Positions 31,542 to 42,889 of a stretch of DNA of 54,680 nucleotides are shown here, in pieces (within the stretch, counting starts at the first letter, position 1; each line of letters starts with the position of its first letter). The position numbers and the translations under genes are program-made. Source of the DNA: Byssothecium circinans (lineage: Eukaryota > Ascomycota > Dothideomycetes > Pleosporales > Massarinaceae); the NCBI GenBank assembly GCA_010015675.1, contig ML977062.1, positions 10,543-65,222 on the forward strand. The letters run 5' to 3'. Below the pieces are notes generated by a model. It saw only the letters and a program-made list of their open reading frames with translations, was not told where the DNA came from and did not search any database.

Positions 31542-32159
31542 CTGTTTGCAGTTGTATGTCATTTGCCTGTGCACGCTTTTGCCATTTTCAAGATTGAGAT
31601 AACGCCAATTTTGTGCTCGAGTACGGTAGTTGCAGAAGATGAAATAAATTGTCTGCCATTCACACCTAGACCGAGTTTGCCGTTTCTGTGAATTAAGGTA
31701 CTCCTCTACTTGGATTCGCCCAATGCGGCGCGTGGTAGGCGCCCACTGCCCAGTGCCCAGAGCGCTTCAATGGTCTACTCCGCCCCACCAGCCCACTACG
31801 GCGACGACTCATGCACCGCCCACACTACAGTAGATGTGCACATAAGACAGCCTGCTTGCCCGCCAGAGTCGTTAACCTCCAGGTCTCGCGGAGACCGCAC
31901 AACCACGGCCGAACCAACGTCTCCCACCACTTCGCGCACAACGACGCCACCGCAGCTGCGCATCGCAAAGGCCCTCACCACCGCCAGCGACATCCTCTGG
32001 GACCCGCAGTACACGTCGAAACCGCCGCCGGGCAAGCTCAAGCCGACGCACGCAGGCACCCTCTCGGTCGCGAACCGCACCGACTCCTCCATCAGCGTAC
32101 GCAATCTCGACGGAGGCCACCCTGCGCGCGTAGCAGCACCCACTCCGGCAACCCCGACC
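31542..32159. other. Intergenic and 5' leader of the CDK gene
   Basis: Holds the Ap4A phosphorylase 3' flank and the leader of the CDK gene. From 31770 (ATG) to 32159 the CDK frame is open with a Pro/Ser/Thr-rich, disordered-looking sequence. It may be 5' UTR or an N-terminal extension. Confidence 0.4.
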
Positions 32160-33193
<1,034 letters not shown>

Positions 33194-34187
33194 AATGACC
33201 CGCCAATAACGAAATATCATGCGCATTCTCATGACATACATGCAATCCTGACTACACATCTGTGATCACGCTATATGAATACAGTCGTGTGTCAAATGCC
33301 TATATCCTCTTTCACAATTTCCGAAGTCAAGATGCGTCCACAACCTTCGGTTTTAGTGCTGCGAAGGACGGTGCTTGCGCATTTATCGAGCACAGGCGTT
33401 AATTGAGTTAACTGGGAATATCCTCTGTTCGTCTATGTTATGAGCATATCATTAGCGGCTTCAGCTTCATTGGGCTTTTCCATCTATGCAATTCGTAGCA
33501 CAGTCCTATGTCATAAGCCTAGCGCTGCTTCCTACAGTTTCGGTCAGGCAAAGTGTTGCAACACCGCTGTCCTAGTACTGTATGAAGTCGGACATGGCAA
33601 ATACTTCAGAACGAAATCCATGAACGATATCCAAATTCATCTGCCCCATTCGACTATGTCATACATGGTGTCTCTGAAATACCTGACCTGCAACTTTCCA
33701 CCTTCCTCGGATTACTTATCCCCATATCATTCGGCCGATAATATTAGCTCTCGCAGTGCCGGGAAATTCGGTAACAACGATCTTGCGGACAGCTTACTCC
33801 TGATATACTCCGGTGCGATTTTTCAGATAATTCCTCCCTTAGACGTAGATGTGTCTTCAGGTTGAAGAGGGCAATCGCACTGCCCCCCTTCCCCTCCTAA
33901 CGCAAGCCCAAGACATAGCTTGCTAAACGCCATTGCGTGATTCCTTCCCGACGTCATCTATCTGCATGTAGGGATACTCTTGGTGGCGTTTTTCATGTTC
34001 TGGAGTACAAGCGGGGCTTAGGTTAGAGTGTGAGTAAGCTCTTGTCATACCTGTGTTGACCAATTGGGGAGGGGCGATTTGACTAGTGTATGCATGGCTG
34101 GAAGGTGGATTCTATTTCTACCATAGTTTGTGATAAGTTGGCGGGATTGTGGAAGAGGATTTGGAATGGTGAGCCGAGAGAGGCGGG
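33194..34187. other. Intergenic, no supported gene
   Basis: About 1 kb between the CDK and catalase-like genes. A 141-codon open frame (33440-33865, plus) starts with ATG but has no motif, membrane pattern or intron support, so it is not called. The catalase-like gene's promoter lies in the last part. Confidence 0.4.
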
Positions 34188-34196
34188 TATATAAAG
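34188..34196 (+). promoter_or_regulatory. TATA box of the catalase-like gene
   Basis: TATATAAAG at 34188-34196 lies about 140 bp before the ATG at 34333. A second TATAAAA at 34311 is only 22 bp from the ATG and is probably in the leader. The distance suits a fungal stress-inducible promoter, though inducibility is inferred from gene type only. Confidence 0.5.
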
Positions 34197-34332
34197 TGGT
34201 GGTGGTTTGGGAGGGACACGATTTTGGATTGCAACTACCATCTACAAAAACTCCCGCACTCATATCAAGCGCGATAGAAGTAAACTCAACAGAGCACCCT
34301 ATCTCGAGACTATAAAAACTCACCACCTCACA

Positions 34333-35360
34333 ATGCCTCTCTCTCAACACCCCAAGATCGTCGAAACGAGCACTAGTCTGGTCTCCACGCTCCGCGCCGC
34401 CGCAGGAGAAAATGTCCCCAAGAGTTTCAGGCCTGGTATGCCATACCCGCTTCCCAACTCCCCCTTGACCCCATCTTGATTCTCACGTCTACAGCCCACG
34501 CCAAAGGCCGCCTCCTAACCGGAACATTCACGCCTACGCCTACCGCCGCAACCCTAACAACTGCCCCCCACTTCACCCTCCCCTCCACCCGCCTAACCCT
34601 CCGCTTCTCCTCATCCACCGGGCACCCCACGATCCCCGACACCGACCCGAACGCCAACCCGCGCGGCCTCGCCATCCGCTTCCACCTCCCCTCCACGGCA
34701 GACGGAAAACGCCACCACACCGACATCATCGCGCACTCCACGCCTCTCTTCCCCGTATCCACGGGCGAGCAATTCCTCGAGTTTCTACAAGCCGCCGGGG
34801 CCGCGGGAACCGACGGAGGGAAAGCGCTAGGCGCGTTCCTCGCCACGCATCCCGAGACGAAACGGTTTTTGACCGAAGACAGACGGAGCCCCGAGAGTTT
34901 CGCTACGGAGAGGTTTTTCGGCGTGAATGCGTTCAAGTTTGTGGATGGGGAGGGTAAGGAGAGGTTTGTGAGATATCGAGTTCTTCCCACAGCTGGCCAT
35001 CATGCGCTTTCTCCTGAGGAAGTGGCTGGGAAGTCGGCCACTTATCTGTACGATGAACTTGCCGCGCGTGTTGAGACTGGTCCGCCCATTGCGTATAAGC
35101 TTGTGGTGCAGGTTGCCGAGGAGGGCGATGTTGTGGATAATGCGACTGTGGTTTGGCCGGAGGAGAGGACAGTTGTGGAATTGGGAGAGATTCGCGTCGA
35201 GGGGATTTTGGGAAGGGAGAAGAGTTTGGAGGAGGAGAGGAGGGTTATATTTGATCCTGTGCCGAGGGTGCAGGGGATTGAAGGCAGTGGGGATCCGTTG
35301 GTGGAGGTTAGGGCTAGTGTTTATTTGGTTAGTGGGAGGGAGAGGAGGGGTGCTGCTTGA
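34333..35360 (+). CDS. Small catalase-family (catalase-related) heme peroxidase
   Basis: A 322-residue member of the short catalase-like peroxidases that use H2O2 or organic peroxides. Exon 1 is 34333-34435 and exon 2 is 34495-35360. The 59-bp intron (GTATGC...CTACAG) lies inside FRP|AHAKG, directly before the catalytic His of the HAKG motif. Other family marks are NPRGLAIRFHLP, FATERFFGVNAFKFV and RFVRYRVLP on the distal side, and GIEGSGDPLVEVRASVY near the end, where the R-x3-Y pattern supplies the heme-ligand Tyr. It is shorter than classic catalases (about 500 residues) because the C-terminal flavodoxin-like and wrapping parts are absent, as usual in this subfamily. There is no signal peptide and no PTS1, so it is probably cytosolic. 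Confidence 0.92.
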
Positions 35361-35949
35361 GAGTTGAGAGGATATTTGGGGAGGGGGTGCAGGGGTCCAG
35401 GGGGGTGGAGAGGAAGGAAGTGGATATGGGATTTGATAACTTTGATTGTTGGCGTTTTCTTCCAGTGGATGTGCACATGTGTAGTTCAGTTACCTATTTG
35501 GGAAGATGTCCTACTTTACCCGTCTCCAACAGTATATGCCGTAAACATGCTCAGCTCAGCAATCACGCTGTTTGCGAAGGTGGAAGAAATGCTTCGAAAG
35601 GTGAACAAGCGAGGGTGGGACGGTGGGGGTGAATGGGACCGGGTGCTAGCGCCACCAGTCAGCCCTAGCGGTCATCTTCAAAAGCTCAAAGGCAGTCTCC
35701 GCTCGCGAAACACGGCCACGTACAGGAGGACTGCGACATGCGTGCACGTCTCTGCACCTTTATCTGGACTCCCTATCGCGAACGCGTACCGCCGGATTGA
35801 TTGACTGACGCCTTTCCTTCGCCTCGCAGTCCCGGAGCACTTTGGTAGCTACTGTTCTCGTTTGCCTCACCTTACACCGTTACTTCCTAGCCACCACGCC
35901 TTGACGACCTTTTCTCCACCCGAATACCACAGGCATTTATAGAAGCAAC
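35361..35949. other. Intergenic, promoter of the WD40 gene
   Basis: About 590 bp. The 146-codon frame at 35364-35804 is G/W-rich with no motif and is taken as chance. The stretch before 35950 is C/T-rich, as in many fungal leaders. Confidence 0.4.
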
Positions 35950-38900
35950 ATGAAGAACACCGTCTTCGATCGTCTGCTAAAGCGGGAGGTTGCTGCCGAC
36001 CGGAAGCGATACGCTGGTATTGCTGGCATCTATGGCGATAGGCGGTGGGTGCAGGATCTGGATATTGTGAACGAGTTGGAGGGGCACGTTGGATGCGTCA
36101 ACGCTCTCTCGTGAGTAAAACCTCTCTAAGATTCGTCTGAAGCTCTATTTAACAACCAGCAGTTGGTCGAGATCTGGCCGCCTCTTAGCCTCAGGATCCG
36201 ATGACCACCACATCAACATTCACTCATACCACCCCGAATCCTCGACATCGCAGTTCAGCCTTACAACGTCTATCATCACCGGACACACCACAAATATCTT
36301 CTCCGTCAAATTTATGCCCTACTCCAACGATCGCACCATTGTCTCCGCAACCGACGACGTCCGCATATTCGACATTGAGCATTCCGGCCACTCTGCATTA
36401 TATGGAGCGTCGTCTAGCAGACAGCGGGGCTCTAGCTATCCTGTGGGCATTCACGGCATACCTGATGGTCTGACCTTGACCCAAACGGACACCAACGCGA
36501 AAGCGTTCCGGTGCCATACCGACACAGTGAAGCGGATAGTGACCGAGGACAACCCGTTCTATTTTCTAACTTGCTCAGAGGATGGTGATGTGCGGCAGTG
36601 GGACATAAGGCAGCCTTCTAAAGCGTACCCGCCACGGAGAAATGGCTCGCTGCCGAGTTGGGCTGCAGATAGCGAAGCCTCTGATAATGTTCCGGCACCG
36701 TTGATCTCATATTCGAAGTATCACCTGGATCTCAACACCGTTTCATGCTCTCCCTCGCAACCGCACTACATTGCATTAGGTGGCGCCCATCTTCACTGCT
36801 TTCTCCACGATCGACGCATGCTCGGACGAGACAAGTTGGATGAGCGAGGCGCCAAACTCGCAAGTCCTAGCAACTGGAGCGAGGGCGATGACGAAGTCTT
36901 TGGCAAGGCAACCCGGTGCGTGAAGAAATTTGCGAAAAACGGCAAGCAGCGAATGCGACGGGCAGACAACGGCCATATTACCGCATGCAAGATCAGCGAT
37001 GCCAACCCCAATGAGCTTGTCGTTAGTTGGTCCGGCGACCATATCTACAGCTTCGACATCTTGAGGTCGCCAGATGCGTCGGAAGAATACGTAGAGGCTC
37101 AAGCAACAGGGGAGTCGTCATCGCGTCGTAGAGTTAAAGATAACATCCGTAAGCGGAAGCGCCCGAGATCCAGTACGGTACCTCAAGAGGATGGAGGTCG
37201 AGCTTCAAGACAGCGTACGGACAGTGAGGAGGAGGACCTGGCTCTGCGAGTAAATTACGGCAACGGACAGAGCGAAGAGATCAGGATTCAAGCTCCTCAA
37301 AGCCCCCTCTCATCTGACGAAGCCGAGATTGTCCAAAACACCGACCACTACCGCATTGCTAAGTTTACTGTTCAGCTTCAGAAGATTTTCCATCTTACAG
37401 ATTCTAGTTCATCAAGAGATGACGACCAGTCTAATTACACACCACGATTCACTTCGCTGATCGGTCACGCTGCATCGATACTGCCAGACATGGATGAGAT
37501 ATCGAGGACCTGGCGCTATCCTGTGAACCCGACTCCAATCGACGTTGCTCTACAAAACAAGCTGCGCGAGAGCCGAGCTTCGTCCCGTAGATTTGTTCAA
37601 GCTGCCGGCACTCTTGCTCGCGTGTTGGGTGGGCAGTTGCGCACTGGTGGCAACGCCAACGCTATCATCTCTCAATATTTCGCGTCTATACAGCCTGCCC
37701 CTAACGAGAGGTCTTTACCACGCAACGAACAGTTTGGATACGACTTCTTGAAGGCTATCTTGCTCTGGCTGGACAGCGGTCTCGGCGCCTTGATTTCAGG
37801 CTTCTCCAGCCCCAGTAGTAGCTCACGCCTTCCGCTTCCTCCGGATGCAGACGTTGACGCTATTGATGAAATCCTTATTCCATACCTTCTTCAGCTCGCA
37901 AGTGATAGTCCCATCGTTAACGTCGATGCGAACAGGTTCGAGTCAGATGAAACAAGGATCTTCTATTCTTCGGAGAAAGCTGCCGTAATCGCGTTCTCGC
38001 GAGCCTTGAAAACTCCTTTTGCGGATCTTACTGGCGAGGATAAATCCACAGTGGAGTCCGCTGAGGAGGGCGAGGTGCAAGATCGAGCAGCTGCCGTTCG
38101 ACGATGGGCTTTTCAAATTGGCCGAGGCGTCCTGCTCAACGCTTCGAAAGGGATCTGGTTTTCTATTGTTGATCGTGCTTACTGTGGAAGCGGGATCGCC
38201 GATGCTAGTCTTCGAGCTGAAGAGGCGGAATACCGGCGGCTCCAGGAGGACATCGACCCGCTCGAGGACGACGAATCTCTAGAGTATGGAACACTTATCG
38301 ATGCTGCACTAGGAAGGCGGACATCCACACAATCAGCAGGCGCTGCGAGTTCGCACACGCCTACTGAACGTGTGAGTAGTGAGGCGCCGCTTTTGAGTTC
38401 TGATATCGTCATGGAAGAAGACGACGATCAAGAACATGATGAGGGCGAAGAGTCCGACGGTGATATCGAGGCATTTGATCCTGTGGACGACGATGACGAG
38501 GACGTCGATGAAGATGGTCTTTCTCGCAGTCGCAGCGGGCGTATACTTTGGCGATCCGACTTTGATCGGAGCTTCCTGCGCCAACGTGTGGAGTCGGACG
38601 TCCCTTGCATACCGCATACACGCGTTTTCCGCGGTCATTGTAATATTCGCACCGTCAAAGACGTCAATTACTTCGGACAACAAGACGAATATGTCGTGAG
38701 CGGTAGCGACTGCGGCCATGTCTTCATCTGGGACAGAAAGACAGGAGACCTTGTCAACATCCTGGAAGGTGATGGAGAAATTGTCAACGTTGTCCAAGGC
38801 CATCCCTATGAACCTCTCATGGCCGTTAGCGGTATTGACCATACAATCAAGGTCTTCTCTCCAGATGCAAATGACCAGCGAAATGCACGGAAAGGCATTG

Positions 38901-39271
38901 GCGTTCACTCCGCAGACCCTGGTTTTTCCAGCATCCACCTCATACGAAGGCGTCGACGTCAACGTGAACAGACTGCAGAGCCTACTCCTTCGACTGGCGA
39001 TCCTGCGTTGAGTGACGACGAAGACAATGAGGTTGAAGGGAATGGGTTGCGGAGTAGGAGGGCGATGCACAGGGCTTATGAGATTACATCAGAAAATGAC
39101 ATGAATCGAAAGGGGGGTGATGAGGAGGCCTTCATTACGAGGGCGTTACTGGCCCAGCTTTCGCAGCGGGCTCAGGCGCACCGTCAGGCTATGGGTTTGG
39201 GAGACGAAGATGGCGATGGGGAGGAAGGGACTACAGTCTTACTCAATAGTGAGGATTGCTCGGTTATGTGA
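35950..39271 (+). CDS. WD40-repeat protein, DCAF6-like (DDB1-CUL4 associated factor)
   Basis: Probable substrate receptor of a CUL4-DDB1 ubiquitin ligase; 1,089 residues. Exon 1 is 35950-36110 (MKNTVFDRLLKREV to CVNALS). The intron runs from 36111 to 36162, with a tandem CAGCAG acceptor allowing 36159 instead. Exon 2 runs to TGA 39269-39271. N-terminal WD repeats include GHVGCVNALSWS, LLASGSDDHHINIHSYHP, GHTTNIFSVKF and CSEDGDVRQWDIR, followed by DRRMLGRDKL; this order matches DCAF6/DCAF8. A long charged, Ser/Asp/Glu-rich linker with a short helical domain separates them from C-terminal WD repeats (FRGHCNIRTVKDVNYF, YVVSGSDCGHVFIWDRKTGD, VSGIDHTIKVFSP). The split propeller with a long insert is usual in this family. 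Specific substrates cannot be told. Confidence 0.88.
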
Positions 39272-39559
39272 GAGGGAAATTGTACGGGCATGACCTCTTT
39301 GAGGGTTTTGATGTCCTTTCAAAGCAAACGCTGCACGCGGCGTCCGGATACTTCTCAGACTGCAGTTTTCGCGATGATTAGAATATAGCTCAGTCAACAA
39401 TGAACCATATAATATCACCATAAGACTTCTCCACCATCCTTTTACCCAAAGTATCTGCAAGCCCACATGATATCAGACGCCATGCGCCTCCCAATGCACC
39501 TCCCTTTCCCATGTTTCCCTCACCGTTGACCTCTCAACCCCCCTGCCTGTGCTCCGCAC

Positions 39560-40005
39560 TCACGTAGCTTTCTTCTGCTTCGCCTTAAGCGCCTTCTTGC
39601 GGTTGCTCCGTATCATAACGGTGGACAAGAAACTGCCAACGATAGTGCCGAAGAGAATGAGAAGGATCACGGGGATGCGGATGGCCCAGACGCGGGGGAG
39701 GAAGAAGGAGTGTAGGATGTGGTCTTCGTCGACGAAGGGCTGGGGGGGTTTTGTTCTTAGTATAGTTCTTTTATTCTTGGGTGGAGGGAGAGGGGGTATG
39801 GAAGGGGAGGGGAAGGGGGATGGGAAGGGGGATGGGAAGGGGGAAGGGTACCATGAAGAGGGTCCAGATGGTGTAGTAGACGAAGACGGTGGTTGCTGCG
39901 AGGAGCATGGTGAGGCCTACTAGACGGTCGAGCTGGGGGTGTGTTGTTAGTTTCTCTCTTTTTTCCTTTTTTTTTTCTCGGGGTTGTTTTTGGGGAACGT
40001 ACCAT
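39560..40005 (-). CDS. DPM2: DPM2: dolichol-phosphate mannose synthase regulatory subunit
   Basis: Small ER membrane protein that holds and stabilises the Dpm1 catalytic subunit and also supports GPI-anchor synthesis. Three coding exons: 40005-40003 (only ATG), 39932-39852 and 39739-39560. Introns are 40002-39933 (GTACGT...ACTAAC...CCCCAG) and 39851-39740 (GTACCC...ACTAAG...CCCAG). The product is 87 residues: helix 1 MLLAATTVFVYYTIWTLFM, then PFVDEDHILHSFFLPRVWAI, then helix 2 IPVILLILFGTIVGSFLSTV, then a basic tail (RSNRKKALKAKQKK) with a di-lysine-like ER signal. Start, length, two helices and the DEDHxLHxFFLPR signature fit DPM2. The exons are too short for a simple frame scan. It is divergent to CWC22, with 406 bp between start codons. 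Confidence 0.93.
39775..39850 (+). repeat. Polypurine G/A tract in DPM2 intron 2
   Basis: Seventy-odd bases on the plus strand are almost purely G and A, with GGGGATGGGAAG units repeated; the DPM2 pre-mRNA therefore carries a CCCUUCCC-rich pyrimidine tract. It makes this intron (112 bp) longer than its neighbours. It could form triplex or G-quadruplex DNA; no function is shown. Confidence 0.85.
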
Positions 40006-40411
40006 TTTTGGATTTGGCGGGGGGAGGAAATCGAGAGAGTGGATGGCGACGTAGGCGTGGAGTATCGGATCGGACTTCTCTCACTTCTTGCGCCAATGTG
40101 CAAGGTGTTCGCGCTGGGATGGTGAGCGCCAAGACTGTTACCATCGGTTGAAAGTCCATCCGCGCCGGACCAGCTAGGTTTCCTGCTTGACCAAAGTTTC
40201 TCCGCCCCATCACATCACGACGCGCGACATCGATATTTAACAGCAGTTCGGACCTGTCGAAGCCTACACCCGTCACCTCGCCGCGGCAGCCTGAAAGTGA
40301 ACTAGATACGAGCTTCAAGAAGAGTTATCGGGTGTGCAGGGTCGTACGGCGGTCTCAAAAGCTTGGATACGCAACACGCAGAATCTTCTGACGAATTTGA
40401 GGAAACAAGCG
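40006..40411. promoter_or_regulatory. Shared bidirectional promoter of DPM2 and CWC22
   Basis: The 406 bp between the divergent start codons must carry both promoters and leaders. No TATA box is seen, as usual for housekeeping genes. The CWC22 frame is open upstream to 40334 but has no ATG there. Confidence 0.6.
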
Positions 40412-42889
40412 ATGATGGAGGTAGCTTCAGCTGTGAGGATTCCCTCACCGGAGCCTGAGATAGAGCTCCCAGAGCATCCCAAGAAGCGCGAACGATCGCC
40501 GCCATATGAGACCTCCGGCCCGTCGAAGCGCTCACGACGCGACGACTACGAAGACCGCCGACGCGAAAATGGACGCCGATACGATGAAGGAGGAGGCGAG
40601 AACCAGCGACCGCAAGGCCAAATCCCCGAGGACGATTCGCGCCTAAAAATCTTTCAGAGTGCCTTCAGCGCCACGCGCAAACTCCCTGTAGATGACTCGA
40701 AGACGCGGGCTGGCGGCGCGTATATCCCGCCTGCACGGCTTCGCGCTATGCAGGCTGCGATTACGGACAGGAAAACACCGGAGTTCCAGCGCATGGCTTG
40801 GGAAGCGCTCAAGAAGTCGATCCAGGGCATGATCAACAAATGCAATGTCGCAAATATCAAGCAGATTGTCCCGGAGCTGTTCTCGGAGAACCTGGTGCGT
40901 GGGCGTGGTCTGTTCTGCCGGTCAATTATGAAGGCGCAAGCCTCGAGTTTGCCGTTTACGCCCATCTACGCAGCAATGGTGGCGATCGTAAACACCAAAC
41001 TGCCGCAGGTAGGAGACCTGCTGGTGCGGAGGCTGATCATTCAGTATAAGAAGGCATTCAAGAGAAACGACAAAGCGGTCGCGGTGGCTAGCTCGACGTT
41101 TCTGTCGCATTTGGTGAACACGCAAGTCGTGCACGAGATGCTGATTGCCGAGATTATGCTTCATTTGCTGAACAATCCTACAGACGACAGTGTGGAGATT
41201 GCAGTCGGTATCATGAAAGAGGTGGGACACTTTTTGGAAGACCTGAATCCCGCGATTGCGAACATTATTTTCGAGCAATTCCGGAATATCCTGCATGAAG
41301 CTGGCATCGATGTGCGTACGCAATACATGATCGAAGTCTTGTTTCAGATTCGTAAAGACAAGTACAAGGACAACCCAGCAGTCAAGGAGGAGTTGGACTT
41401 GGTAGAAGAGGAGGACCAGCATACACACCGATACGAGTTGGATGATGACATCAAGGTGGAGGATGGACTCAACATCTTCAAATTTGACCCAGAATATGAA
41501 GAGAATGAAGCACAGTACCAAAAACTGAAGAAGGAGATTCTAGGCGAGGAAGAGAGCGATGCGGAATATACGGATGCCTCGTCCGATGAGGATGAAGAGG
41601 ATGAGGAGTCGAAGGCCTTGGACATCAAGGATCAGACGAATGCGGATCTCGTTAGCTTGCGCCGTACGATCTACCTTACGATCAAGAGCAGTGGAGGCTT
41701 CGAGGAATGTTGTCACAAGCTCATGCGCATCAACCTGCCTCATGGACAGGAGAAGGAACTTACTACCATGATCGTGGAATGCGCCAGCCAGGAACGCACC
41801 TACGAGAAATTCTACGGCATGATCGGAGAGCGCTTCTGCAAGCTTAACCGCATGTGGACGGATCTGTTCGAGGAGGGCTTCATCAACTACTATGAGACCA
41901 TTCACCGCGTGGAGACAAACCGACTTCGCATTATCGCCCAGTTCTTCGCGCACCTTTTGTCTACTGATGCAATTGGTTGGCATGTCTTCTCGGCCATCAA
42001 ATTGAATGAAGAAGACACGACGTCCAGCTCCCGTATCTTCATTAAGATCCTCTTCGAGGAGCTTATGGCAGCTATGGGCCAAAAGACGGTAGTCGAGCGA
42101 ATGAAGGATCCCATGATACAGGACAGCCTGACCGGCATCTTTCCCACGGACAACCAGGTCAACACCCGCTTCTCGATCAATTTCTTCACCGCGATCGGAA
42201 TGGGTGTTCTCACCGAAGGCATGCGCGAGTTCCTCAAGAACAATCCACCGAAGCCCGCCGCGCTACCGGAGCCAGAGAGCGATTCGGATGCACAGAGTGT
42301 TTCTTCTTACTCTTCGTACTCTTCTCGCTCGCGTTCGCGCTCCATCACACCTGCTCGCCGTCGCCGGCGAAATTCTTCGAGCCCTAGGGGTCGCTCATAT
42401 TCGCGCAGCAGGTCGCCTGCCCCCAGAAAAGGGCGCGGTCGGGGTCGTAGCCCCTCATCCGACGCAGACTCACGGTCTCGCTCACGATCCCTATCAAGAT
42501 CTCCAGCTCCCCGCAAACGCCAGTACTCGTCCAGCCGCTCGCGATCGCCACCTCGCGGTAAAGGCCGTGCACGTAGCCCATCTTCTTCGAGATCACGGTC
42601 GCCTGTTCGCAAGGGTCGACGTTACTCAACGAGTCCTTCTCGGTCTCCTTCTCCGCCTCCCCGAAGACGTCGTGGGCCTGACAGTCTCTCGCGATCTCGA
42701 TCTCCACCTCCGCGACGCCGTCAAGAATCTGATTCTCGCTCACCTCCTCCGCGACGTCGCCGTGACTCGGACTCCCGTTCGCCTCCTCCGCGTCGGAGGG
42801 GTGGGAACTCGTCCCCGCCGCCGCCGAGGAACAGAAGGCATACTAGCTCGGTTTCTAGGTCGCCGCCTCCAAGGCGGAGGGGCTTGTGA
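40412..42889 (+). CDS. CWC22: Pre-mRNA-splicing factor CWC22
   Basis: Spliceosome component of about 825 residues. In animals it binds eIF4A3 to start exon-junction complex assembly, and in all eukaryotes it supports the first splicing step. It is a single exon from ATG 40412 (MMEVASAV), or 40415. The N-terminus is charged (KKRERSPPYETSGPSKRSRR). The MIF4G/HEAT region runs from about 130 to 330 (WEALKKSIQGMINKCNVANI, ENLVRGRGLFCRSIMKAQ, VVHEMLIAEIMLHLLNNP). An acidic hinge (SDAEYTDASSDEDEEDEE) follows, then the MA3 domain at about 430-560 (LRRTIYLTIKSSGGFEECCHK). The last 170 residues are an RS domain rich in SRSRSPPPRRRR. Such an extended RS tail is longer than in yeast and suits Pezizomycotina. 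Confidence 0.95.
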   Translation: MMEVASAVRIPSPEPEIELPEHPKKRERSPPYETSGPSKRSRRDDYEDRRRENGRRYDEGGGENQRPQGQIPEDDSRLKIFQSAFSATRKLPVDDSKTRAGGAYIPPARLRAMQAAITDRKTPEFQRMAWEALKKSIQGMINKCNVANIKQIVPELFSENLVRGRGLFCRSIMKAQASSLPFTPIYAAMVAIVNTKLPQVGDLLVRRLIIQYKKAFKRNDKAVAVASSTFLSHLVNTQVVHEMLIAEIMLHLLNNPTDDSVEIAVGIMKEVGHFLEDLNPAIANIIFEQFRNILHEAGIDVRTQYMIEVLFQIRKDKYKDNPAVKEELDLVEEEDQHTHRYELDDDIKVEDGLNIFKFDPEYEENEAQYQKLKKEILGEEESDAEYTDASSDEDEEDEESKALDIKDQTNADLVSLRRTIYLTIKSSGGFEECCHKLMRINLPHGQEKELTTMIVECASQERTYEKFYGMIGERFCKLNRMWTDLFEEGFINYYETIHRVETNRLRIIAQFFAHLLSTDAIGWHVFSAIKLNEEDTTSSSRIFIKILFEELMAAMGQKTVVERMKDPMIQDSLTGIFPTDNQVNTRFSINFFTAIGMGVLTEGMREFLKNNPPKPAALPEPESDSDAQSVSSYSSYSSRSRSRSITPARRRRRNSSSPRGRSYSRSRSPAPRKGRGRGRSPSSDADSRSRSRSLSRSPAPRKRQYSSSRSRSPPRGKGRARSPSSSRSRSPVRKGRRYSTSPSRSPSPPPRRRRGPDSLSRSRSPPPRRRQESDSRSPPPRRRRDSDSRSPPPRRRGGNSSPPPPRNRRHTSSVSRSPPPRRRGL

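Noticed and set aside
33440..33865. 141-codon plus-strand open frame
   Set aside because: Starts with ATG but has no recognisable domain, membrane pattern or flanking splice signals; expected by chance in a 1-kb gap.
35364..35804. 146-codon frame after the catalase-like gene
   Set aside because: Gly/Trp/Arg-rich, overlaps the 3' flank of one gene and the promoter of the next; no motif.
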